Positions 1 through 6,373 of a stretch of DNA of 6,588 nt are shown in pieces. Position 1 is the first letter of the stretch; each line of letters opens with the position of its first letter. Position numbers and translations under genes: made by a program. Below the pieces are notes generated by a model. It was not told the DNA's origin. It was given only the letters and a program-made list of their open reading frames with translations, and ran no database searches. The DNA comes from Candidatus Sumerlaeota bacterium (GTDB taxonomy: Bacteria; Sumerlaeota; T1SED10-198M). Location: positions 1 through 6,588 of the forward strand of contig PWGE01000256.1 of assembly GCA_003554345.1 (NCBI GenBank). Direction: 5' to 3'.

Positions 1-159
1 TGGCAACCCTATGAAGCAGGCTTACAATACCTTACAGGCGTTCATATGCCACAACAGGAAATGGAGTTACGACGTGCCCAGGCAGAACATCAAGCTGAAC
101 AGCAACAACCCGGACCCTGGGAAACAATAGGACAGATAGCCCCTTATCTGTTTATATAA
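1..159 (+). CDS. C-terminal end of an unidentified phage gene (partial)
   Basis: Frame 1 is open from the first base to TAA at 157-159, giving 52 residues of a protein whose start lies outside the window. The visible part is glutamine-rich and helical-looking, with a charged run (MELRRAQAEHQAEQQQ) followed by a short tail, PGPWETIGQIAPYLFI. No family can be recognised from so little. It sits 14 bases upstream of the acidic 739-residue gene, on the same strand and with the same compact spacing, so it is probably another virion or late gene of the same operon. The Gln-rich helix followed by a short hydrophobic end would suit a structural protein, but that is inference only. Confidence 0.6.
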   Translation, partial: WQPYEAGLQYLTGVHMPQQEMELRRAQAEHQAEQQQPGPWETIGQIAPYLFI

Positions 160-173
160 ATTGAGGTTAGGAT

Positions 174-2393
174 ATGCCATTACAAGATCTTTTAAGAGGG
201 GTAGCAGAAAGCCCAGCCATGCAGGAGTTAGGCCCCCGTATCGGGGAAAGGCTGGGTTTTCGTAGTGAACCCTCCCTGCTTGAACGTGAAGATTTCCTAA
301 CAGCTATACAGTTAGGCGAACAGGCCCCCGGTATCCGTCCTTTCCTGGCAGAGACATTCCTAGAGGATGCCAGGGAGGAACTTGATATGCCAGAGATGGA
401 TACTGAGGAGTTTATGCAGACTGTATGGGCTGAGGAACCTGGTATAGAGGATATGGGCTTCTATGAAATGGTGGATCACCTTGCCGATGCTCCCTCCCAC
501 TTCTACGAAGCTGTAGATGTTCCTCAACTGATAAGACACATTGGTATACAGGAAGGCGTGCCCGAAGAAGAAATAGAGCAGATTGTTCCCACACCTGACG
601 AAGAAGAAGAGAGAATGTATGATATACTTGCCGAGGCTACCGAATTAGAGCCACACTGGAGGCCCGGGTTCCTAAGAGAACAGGCCGAGCGTAGAGGTAT
701 GCCAGAACTTGAAATGTTCGCTGAAATAGAGGAGGATTATCTCGAAGAGGGCGAACCCAATATATATGAGCTATATCAAGACCTAGAGGGTGCAGACAGG
801 CCGGATATATTAGCTCAAGAGCTTGCGGAAGTGTATGATGAGCCACGTCTGATAGAGTTGGCCGACTCCCTAACTGAAAGTAGAGCCTGGAGCCATGTTG
901 ACCGCCTTCCAGATGAAAGAATAAACTGGGATTATATGGCTGATATTCCCGAAGACGCAACTATGGATGAAGTGGATTGGGACGAGGCACTCATAGCGGA
1001 GGAAGGCGAAACTCTTGGTGAGTGGTATGATAGTGCTGTTGATTACATTGGCGAGGAACGTATTGATGGGGAGAGAATATTAGAAATTGGAGAAGATACA
1101 CCTGTAGAGGAAGTAAATATTAACGAACTAATTATTGAATCTCCATCTTTCCTTTTCCCCGATCCCGATGCTGCTCCTTTAGAGGATTATGAGAAAATAA
1201 CAGAACTGGAATACCCTGACGATATGGTGTATGTGGAGTTTGAGCAGAAACATGGGTTCAATCCCTTAAACCTAGAAGCTGTTCCCGATGAAGAGGATAT
1301 AACAAATATTGATGATCTGGCACAACAGTATATACAGGAACCTGATGAGTTTAGGCGAGCTATGGATTCTGGTATAGTTGGCCCTAAAGTTCTTGATAGG
1401 ATGAATGAACTAATGGATGCCGATGTATTCCAAATGCCAGAAGAAGAGACAAATATGTTCACCGCCTCCACTTTATGGCAGTGGTATTCTGCTAAATGGT
1501 CGGATTGGGATGGCACACTAAAAGATGAAGCTCCATCATTCCCTGAGTTTATCCAGGAACAGCAAGAAAAATATCCTGAGTTTTTTGGTGAAGGACCGAT
1601 GGAAGTTGCCGAGGTAGAACACCCTGAGCCTGAGATAGATTACGACCTTCCAGCAGATATGTCCGATTATGGTAGAAAACTGACAAATCACAGTATCAAG
1701 ACATTGGCACAAAAATCCGATCTGCAAGAGCCGAGCATGGAGCAGATAGCTCAGATGTACTTCGAAGAAGGCGGCAGAGAGTCCCTAGTCAAAAAGGATG
1801 TACCCGAAGGTTTTTTAAGTGAAATGGATACCTTTTTCCGAGAATACATTGATGAAGATGTAGACCTTGTAGAGACAGAGCCGGGCAGAGTGAGACAGTT
1901 CTTCCAGGGTGCTTGGCAGAATATACAGGAAGCCCTTACACCTCCCGAAGAGATAGACATTGTTCCTCAGTTTGGCCCAGATGAAGAAGAGGAGGAAGCA
2001 GAACCGGAGCCTACTGCTGAAGCCCCAGAAGAGTTAGGCCATCCTATAGGCGAACACCCTGCTATGGAGGAAGATCCGACCGAGTTTGCCGAACCACCAG
2101 AAGATATAGCTGAGGTGGATATTGACGCAGATCCAGGTATAGGTAGAGAGATATACGAGGCCACCATAAGTGAACTCGGACATGGATTCCTTGAAGAGGG
2201 AGATCCTTATGATTTACCCTTTTTCGAGGCTGTATACGAAATAGGACGGGAAGTTGGATTAGAACCTGATGAGGTAGAACGCTCCTTCAAGGCTTGGCTG
2301 CAGGAAATGGGGCCGGATCTAATAGGAAACACCTTCGGTCTAACCCAGGAAGAAGTGTGGATGATCATAGAAGAGTTGAATCCGAGGAGGTGA
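174..2393 (+). CDS. Large acidic, cysteine-free protein of unknown function (putative virion-associated)
   Basis: 739 residues from ATG, with a Shine-Dalgarno GAGG at 163-166 seven bases upstream. I do not recognise a family. Composition is extreme: 54 of the first 200 residues are Asp or Glu, the first lysine is residue 341, and there is no cysteine anywhere. No membrane segment or signal peptide is visible. Residues 1-600 look like short helical blocks separated by Pro/Gly turns, some resembling one another (around 52-110 and 160-210). Residues about 603-650 form a Glu/Pro/Ala-rich linker that is probably disordered. Residues about 653-739 look like a compact helical domain ending in NPRR. 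The next gene begins 4 bases after the stop and its product also has an acidic N-terminus, so the two are likely made together and may interact. A structural, scaffold-like or DNA-mimic role is possible, but none is shown. The gene is a convincing ORF; its function is open. Confidence 0.88.
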   Translation: MPLQDLLRGVAESPAMQELGPRIGERLGFRSEPSLLEREDFLTAIQLGEQAPGIRPFLAETFLEDAREELDMPEMDTEEFMQTVWAEEPGIEDMGFYEMVDHLADAPSHFYEAVDVPQLIRHIGIQEGVPEEEIEQIVPTPDEEEERMYDILAEATELEPHWRPGFLREQAERRGMPELEMFAEIEEDYLEEGEPNIYELYQDLEGADRPDILAQELAEVYDEPRLIELADSLTESRAWSHVDRLPDERINWDYMADIPEDATMDEVDWDEALIAEEGETLGEWYDSAVDYIGEERIDGERILEIGEDTPVEEVNINELIIESPSFLFPDPDAAPLEDYEKITELEYPDDMVYVEFEQKHGFNPLNLEAVPDEEDITNIDDLAQQYIQEPDEFRRAMDSGIVGPKVLDRMNELMDADVFQMPEEETNMFTASTLWQWYSAKWSDWDGTLKDEAPSFPEFIQEQQEKYPEFFGEGPMEVAEVEHPEPEIDYDLPADMSDYGRKLTNHSIKTLAQKSDLQEPSMEQIAQMYFEEGGRESLVKKDVPEGFLSEMDTFFREYIDEDVDLVETEPGRVRQFFQGAWQNIQEALTPPEEIDIVPQFGPDEEEEEAEPEPTAEAPEELGHPIGEHPAMEEDPTEFAEPPEDIAEVDIDADPGIGREIYEATISELGHGFLEEGDPYDLPFFEAVYEIGREVGLEPDEVERSFKAWLQEMGPDLIGNTFGLTQEEVWMIIEELNPRR

Positions 2394-2394
2394 T
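2385..2394 (+). promoter_or_regulatory. Perfect Shine-Dalgarno AGGAGGTGAT overlapping a stop codon
   Basis: AGGAGGTGAT is a full match to the usual bacterial anti-Shine-Dalgarno tail of 16S rRNA. The core AGGAGG (2385-2390) ends seven bases before GTG at 2398, which fixes GTG as the start of the 1004-residue gene. The site contains the TGA stop (2391-2393) of the preceding gene, so termination and re-initiation happen at the same place, which suggests translational coupling. Confidence 0.85.
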
Positions 2395-2397
2395 TAA

Positions 2398-5300
2398 GTG
2401 GATATTGAACTCCCTGAGGGTTTATTTGATGAAGAGGAAGAGGAAGAATTAGATATAGAACTCCCTGATGAATTGAAACCTGAAGATGATTATATAGGAA
2501 CTCATACTGAAGATATAATGACAGAACATGTAATGGAACAAGAGAGAACAATTATGCAGCGTACCCAGCAAAACTTAATAGATTACCTTTGGTTTAAAAA
2601 ATATCCCTTCTCAGAAGCCTACAGACAATATTTAGATTCTGCTGAAGCAGGAGAGGACATTCCTGCCAGAGCTGGAGCTGCACTTAGGGGTTTGTGGAGA
2701 GGCACTGAACATGCCCCGCGGCAAATTTTGAGCAGAACGCTTGATACTTATGGCTTCCACGAGGCAGCAGAAAGTGTAGCCTTAGATGAACCGGCTTACT
2801 CCTGGCCTAGAGTGATATTTGACTATCACGCCGAACTACCTCTGGTGGCTAAAATCCCTCTCAGTTTGGCAGCGTCCATTACCTTAGACCCTGTAACATA
2901 TACAAGTATAGGGGATTATACTCAATTGGGAAAGGTGGCTAGGAAACTTAAAAGCCACTCCCAGGTAGTGTCTGAATCTATAGATAACATGTCTATGGAG
3001 GAGGCTGCCCGTCAACTTAAAACAACAGGTATTAGAGAGGGTAGCCCCTTATATGAAAAGATTATGACTGCTAAAGAACAGGGTAAGACACTGGAGCTTG
3101 CGGATGATTTTCCCGCTCAGGCAGAACTAGGACAGAAGGCTCTTATACAGTGGAACCTACCCTTCGGAGTAGATATGGGCGTATACGATCCTTTTCATAT
3201 CACCAAGTGGTTTCAAAACTTTGCCAAAGGATTAAAGGAGACAGAGACAGGTAAACAGTTACAGGACTTTGTGCTGGAACACTTCTCTGCTTATCCTGCA
3301 GATGCCCCTCAGTGGGTCAAGGAGATGTTTAGACATCACTCACGAGGGAATACAGGTAAAGTTTTCGCAGAAGGGCAGGGTATGGCAAGAGAGTTAAATA
3401 CCAAAAAGAACGAAATACTCGCCAAGTATGATAACTGGGGTAAGGAAAAGTTAGCCCAATTTATTGAGAAACCGAAGAGTTTCGAGGGGGAGCATGTTCC
3501 TCCAGAAATAAAGGAGTATGCAAGGAATCTCTTCTGGGAAAAGAACGCTGAGATATTAAGGATAGAATCTCTAAAGGGAGCTAAAGTTAGAGATTTACAG
3601 GAACAAGAGATGGAGTATTTAGCCCACCTAGCTACCGAACCAGCTAAAAGGGCTATGAAGAAAGCCAATCCAGACTTTTTTGAAAATGTCACCTATAGAG
3701 GGCAAGATGGAGTTATAAAGTTTGATCCCCACCAGTTCCAACGTAAGTTTCGCGGCAAGACCATAGGTGAACTCAATCAGATGGCAAAGGATGGTAAGCT
3801 GGAGAATGTATTAGGAGATTACAAGGGAAAATTATTCCACGATGATCCCGCTTACATCCAAACAATGAGAAATGTAAGACATCTATATAAGACTGAGAGT
3901 ATGGATCTTCTCCATAAAATCAATGCAGAAGGTGTCCGTCGTGGGGACTTTCGCTATATTGGTGATAAGGACTATATTCCAGAGGGTTATGTCACCATAA
4001 GCAGTGAGAAGGCAAAAGGTTATGAAGATATTGTGGGGGATTACGCCTACAAACCAGAGATAGCCAAAATGATAGAAGGCCACACGGAACGACATCATCC
4101 AGAGTTTATGGGTAAATTTAAAGAATGGCACAAGAAGGCACTCAGCACATGGAAGGCTGGCACTCTCCTATTCGGTGGTAGCTGGTTCAATAAGAACGCT
4201 ATTGGTAACCTTTATCGTATGTATCAGATGGGATTCAGAGATCCGCAGATATTGTGGAACTCTTTTAAAGCTCTGCGTGGTAAAAATCCCACTATCACCA
4301 CAGAGGCCGGTAAAAAAGAGAACTATCTCGACCTCATAGATCAAGCCCGGGAGAGAGGTATATTCCGTCAGGGACTCTGGCGTGAGATAGAGCAGACTGT
4401 AGGACAGGAGATTACTGATAAGGGTACGCTAAGGGAAATGCTCGGCAAATTGGCTGAAAAGGGATTCGATATTCACCGCTACACAGAAGACCTCACTCGG
4501 TTCTCTATGTTTGTAGACAGTGTAAAGAAGGGATATGGATATGATGAGGCTGCTAATATTTCCTTCAAGACACTATTTGATTACCAGGAATTAGCTCAAT
4601 TTGAGAAGGAAACTGTCAGGCAGTATATCATGCCTTTCTACACTTATTACCGTAAAAATATACCTTTCCAGTTGGAAATGATGGCAAAGAATCCAGGTTC
4701 CAAAGCTGTTATTCCTAAATTGAGAGAAACAGCAGAAATGGCCTTCCACGAAGAAAGAGATGAGCCTTATTATGTACCTGAGTGGATGCAGGATGAAATG
4801 CCGATGTATGTTCCCGGTGTAGGTGAGGATCCACACTTTATAAATATCAGACAGCTTCTTCCTGGTGCTCAGACATTTGATTATCTGCCTGATCCCACCG
4901 CTCCATTAAGAGGGGAAACCTTAGAGGAACTCCTTGAAACAGGTAGAGCTATTGGTACAAGTGCCCATCCAGTTTTAAGAGGGGCTACTGATGTTCTGTA
5001 TGGTAGAGATTTATTCACAGGGCAAGAACACCCTGATATAGCTACGTTTGGTGGCTACCCCGCTCCTGAGGGATGGGATCCTGTTGTACATGGTCTAACC
5101 GGTATGTGGAGGCCTATTGATCAGACGGATAGATTTTTAGAGGCCTGGAGAAGAGAATATGGAGATATGGCACAGGAGGACTGGCACCGTACCTTTAGCG
5201 AAGAGTTTATCCGGTGGGTACACGGCCTCCCTTCCCAGCAGATAGATACAGAGCAGTCTCTACAGTGGAGAATACAGGAATTGATGAGTGAAATAGGTGA

Positions 5301-5412
5301 CTTAGAGTGGGATATGAGGCGTGCTGAGAGTGAAGCCCTCCAGTCGGAGATAGAAAGCCGCATATTGAGGTTAAGAGATGAAATCGACAAGCTATACGGG
5401 CTTATGGAGTGA
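2398..5412 (+). CDS. Large phage virion/ejection-type protein (resembles phage large polyvalent proteins)
   Basis: 1004 residues from a GTG start set by a perfect Shine-Dalgarno. Residues 1-30 are very acidic (six consecutive Glu after Asp11) and contain DIELP twice. Residues 147-168 carry a mildly hydrophobic stretch leading into LDPVTY. Around 585-605 is WKAGTLL followed by NKNAIGN, resembling the 'RN..GN' segment I recall from large phage structural proteins. Residues 727-767 read FDYQ, then PFYTYYRKNIPFQ, then NPG, a pattern I associate with the polyvalent-protein domain LPD38 and with internal virion proteins; this is family recall, not a search. The last 60 or so residues (about 946-1004) look like a coiled coil. 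There is no cysteine in the whole chain and no catalytic motif I recognise. Its place between another large acidic protein and the lysis genes fits a virion component, perhaps one ejected with DNA. The assignment to phage virion protein is moderately sure; the exact role is not. Confidence 0.85.
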   Translation: MDIELPEGLFDEEEEEELDIELPDELKPEDDYIGTHTEDIMTEHVMEQERTIMQRTQQNLIDYLWFKKYPFSEAYRQYLDSAEAGEDIPARAGAALRGLWRGTEHAPRQILSRTLDTYGFHEAAESVALDEPAYSWPRVIFDYHAELPLVAKIPLSLAASITLDPVTYTSIGDYTQLGKVARKLKSHSQVVSESIDNMSMEEAARQLKTTGIREGSPLYEKIMTAKEQGKTLELADDFPAQAELGQKALIQWNLPFGVDMGVYDPFHITKWFQNFAKGLKETETGKQLQDFVLEHFSAYPADAPQWVKEMFRHHSRGNTGKVFAEGQGMARELNTKKNEILAKYDNWGKEKLAQFIEKPKSFEGEHVPPEIKEYARNLFWEKNAEILRIESLKGAKVRDLQEQEMEYLAHLATEPAKRAMKKANPDFFENVTYRGQDGVIKFDPHQFQRKFRGKTIGELNQMAKDGKLENVLGDYKGKLFHDDPAYIQTMRNVRHLYKTESMDLLHKINAEGVRRGDFRYIGDKDYIPEGYVTISSEKAKGYEDIVGDYAYKPEIAKMIEGHTERHHPEFMGKFKEWHKKALSTWKAGTLLFGGSWFNKNAIGNLYRMYQMGFRDPQILWNSFKALRGKNPTITTEAGKKENYLDLIDQARERGIFRQGLWREIEQTVGQEITDKGTLREMLGKLAEKGFDIHRYTEDLTRFSMFVDSVKKGYGYDEAANISFKTLFDYQELAQFEKETVRQYIMPFYTYYRKNIPFQLEMMAKNPGSKAVIPKLRETAEMAFHEERDEPYYVPEWMQDEMPMYVPGVGEDPHFINIRQLLPGAQTFDYLPDPTAPLRGETLEELLETGRAIGTSAHPVLRGATDVLYGRDLFTGQEHPDIATFGGYPAPEGWDPVVHGLTGMWRPIDQTDRFLEAWRREYGDMAQEDWHRTFSEEFIRWVHGLPSQQIDTEQSLQWRIQELMSEIGDLEWDMRRAESEALQSEIESRILRLRDEIDKLYGLME
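2401..2468 (+). repeat. Short direct repeat encoding DIELP twice
   Basis: GATATTGAACTCCCTGA at 2401-2417 recurs as GATATAGAACTCCCTGA at 2452-2468, 16 of 17 bases identical and in the same frame 51 bases apart. It encodes DIELPE and DIELPD on either side of the poly-Glu run at the N-terminus of the 1004-residue protein. A small in-frame duplication, or a repeated short peptide motif in a flexible tail, are both possible. Confidence 0.7.
5406..5412 (+). promoter_or_regulatory. Shine-Dalgarno GGAG(TGA) that decides the start of the XhlA-like gene
   Basis: GGAG at 5406-5409 runs into the TGA stop of the 1004-residue gene (5410-5412) and lies seven bases before ATG at 5417. This supports 5417 over the in-frame ATG at 5378, which lies inside the upstream gene and would add 13 residues. 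Confidence 0.7.
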
Positions 5413-5416
5413 GTTT

Positions 5417-5650
5417 ATGCCAAATGGTGAAGACCCCTTAGATAAGCACGGCTGTGAATATGGCCGCCGTGTAAGACAAGATATGGACTATGTAATGGAA
5501 GATATTTCTGATATAAAAGAATGTACTTCGGAGATTAAAGGTGAAATTGAAAGTTTAAGGAGACATATTTATAAAACTGAGTGGCTTAAACGATTAGGAG
5601 CGGCAATCGTGGGTGCAGCAGCCTACTGGCTGTCCTCTCTTTTGAGGTGA
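5417..5650 (+). CDS. XhlA-like small coiled-coil membrane protein of the lysis cassette
   Basis: 77 residues from ATG 5417. An in-frame ATG at 5378 would give 90 residues but lies within the previous gene; the Shine-Dalgarno at 5406-5409 favours the shorter form. Residues 17-52 form a charged, heptad-like helix (DISDIKECTSEIKGEIESL). Residues 57-76 (LKRLGAAIVGAAAYWLSSLL) are a single C-terminal membrane segment. Soluble coiled coil, then Trp-Leu-Lys/Arg, then a terminal membrane helix is the layout of the XhlA/hemolysin-XhlA family, small phage proteins usually encoded beside holin and endolysin and thought to act with them at the cytoplasmic membrane. It contains Cys13 and Cys36, unlike the two large proteins upstream. 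The amidase gene follows after 4 bases. The family call rests on architecture and context. It could instead be a holin or an unrelated membrane tether. Confidence 0.78.
   Translation: MPNGEDPLDKHGCEYGRRVRQDMDYVMEDISDIKECTSEIKGEIESLRRHIYKTEWLKRLGAAIVGAAAYWLSSLLR
5644..5650 (+). promoter_or_regulatory. Shine-Dalgarno GAGGTGA overlapping the XhlA-like stop codon
   Basis: GAGGTGA matches the anti-Shine-Dalgarno over seven bases. GAGG ends seven bases before ATG 5655 of the amidase. Its last three bases are the TGA stop of the XhlA-like gene (5648-5650), the same arrangement as at 2385-2394. Confidence 0.8.
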
Positions 5651-5654
5651 GAAT

Positions 5655-6047
5655 ATGGACTGGAAAGGGATTGTCGTACACCATTCTGCTTCACATGATG
5701 TGTCTGCAAACGAAATAGAAAGATGGCATAAACAAAGAAATTTTAGAACTATCGGATACCACTTCGTCATCCGGCAGAGCGGGGCGCTGGAGCCGGGCCG
5801 AGTTTTTGACCAGGCCGGGGCGCACAAACGCGGATATAACGCAAGCCACCTCGGAATATGCCTTACCGGTAGGCTGCACAAGCATCCTCCGACATTGGAG
5901 CAGGTAACGGGGCTGGTGCGGCTGACATGGGGGCTGATGGAGCGCTTCGATATAGAGCCAGAGAATATAATTAAGCATCACGAGCAGTGCCCGGGTAAGA
6001 TGTTCCCCTGGGACTTTTTTATGTCCGAAATAAAGGAGGGCTACTGA
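5655..6047 (+). CDS. Endolysin: N-acetylmuramoyl-L-alanine amidase (Amidase_2/PGRP, T7-lysozyme type)
   Basis: 130 residues, about the length of a single-domain PGRP-type amidase. It should cut the bond between N-acetylmuramic acid and L-alanine in peptidoglycan, using Zn2+, to release progeny. Visible motifs compared with T7 lysozyme as I remember it: VVHHSAS (His9, first zinc ligand), EIERWHKQRNF, GYHFVI (Tyr35, matching the catalytic Tyr), AHKRGYN and HLGICLTG (core fold), KHHEQCPG (His108 and Cys112, second and third ligands). The spacing from His108 to Cys112 is four residues against eight in T7 lysozyme, so the loop carrying the catalytic Lys is missing; Lys115 just after CPG may stand in. 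There is no signal peptide and no cell-wall-binding domain, so export probably depends on a holin. The gene is compositionally split: codons before about 5757 are A+T-rich with AGA arginine, those after are G+C-rich with mostly CGN arginine and CTG leucine. The start is fixed by the Shine-Dalgarno at 5644-5650. The family call is firm. Confidence 0.95.
   Translation: MDWKGIVVHHSASHDVSANEIERWHKQRNFRTIGYHFVIRQSGALEPGRVFDQAGAHKRGYNASHLGICLTGRLHKHPPTLEQVTGLVRLTWGLMERFDIEPENIIKHHEQCPGKMFPWDFFMSEIKEGY
6034..6039 (+). promoter_or_regulatory. Shine-Dalgarno AGGAGG for the 108-residue membrane protein
   Basis: AGGAGG inside the 3' end of the amidase gene ends seven bases before ATG 6047. That ATG shares its A with the amidase stop (TGATG). 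The one-base overlap plus a strong site indicates coupled translation of the two lysis genes. Confidence 0.8.
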
Positions 6048-6373
6048 TGGAAATTACAATAACTGAACTGCTGGAAATGCGCATCGTGGTGGCAGCGATA
6101 GTGGCCGTTATGTCGTTTGCGATCCACCTACTGGCCAAGAAGTATGATAAGCCCTGGGCGAAAGACCTTGCGAAGGAGATCGCGAAGTCGGTCAGGGACT
6201 CGAACACTGATGCAAGCTGGTCCGTGTACTTCGATATGTTCTATCGTGCCGTGCGCTCAGTGAAGCACCGCGATCCAGACGAGAGCGAGTGGGACACCGC
6301 AGTCCGCACCTTCCAGGAAGAGCTCCTGGAGGACGAGCTGGAAAAGGAGAATGGCTCCGAAGCGGAAAGCTGA
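6047..6373 (+). CDS. Small protein with one N-terminal membrane segment (holin-like candidate)
   Basis: 108 residues from ATG 6047, with AGGAGG at the right distance. Residues 12-30 (RIVVAAIVAVMSFAIHLLA) form one hydrophobic helix, followed by KKYDK and a charged region to the end. The C-terminal part is strongly acidic (FQEELLEDELEKE). I do not recognise a family. The gene overlaps the amidase stop by one base and lies directly downstream of it, so a lysis role is the natural guess: a holin, pinholin-like or spanin-like partner, or a second anchor. A single membrane segment with a long soluble tail is not the usual two- or three-helix holin, and there is no lipobox or signal-peptide cleavage site to support a spanin. 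Base composition is G+C-rich like the second half of the amidase, so it probably arrived with it. The reading frame is well supported; the function is inferred from position. Confidence 0.75.
   Translation: MEITITELLEMRIVVAAIVAVMSFAIHLLAKKYDKPWAKDLAKEIAKSVRDSNTDASWSVYFDMFYRAVRSVKHRDPDESEWDTAVRTFQEELLEDELEKENGSEAES

Noticed and set aside
2420-2450. GAA/GAG triplet run as a microsatellite or regulatory repeat
   Set aside because: It is an in-frame poly-Glu segment of mixed GAA/GAG/GAT codons. Acidic runs recur elsewhere in these two genes, so coding explains it.
5378-5416. Upstream in-frame ATG at 5378 giving a 90-residue XhlA-like protein
   Set aside because: It overlaps the end of the 1004-residue gene by 35 bases, and the added residues (MKSTSYTGLWSEF) are a shadow of that gene. 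ATG 5417 has a Shine-Dalgarno at the right distance.
5748-5830. G+C-rich stretch as a terminator hairpin or replication origin
   Set aside because: It lies within the conserved amidase reading frame. I see no clear inverted repeat followed by a T run and no repeated origin-like boxes.
637-5981. Numerous minus-strand open frames of 60-118 codons inside the large genes
   Set aside because: They lie antisense to well-supported genes, are rich in Ser/Leu/Cys as expected of the complement of Glu/Asp codons, have no convincing start context and resemble no family.
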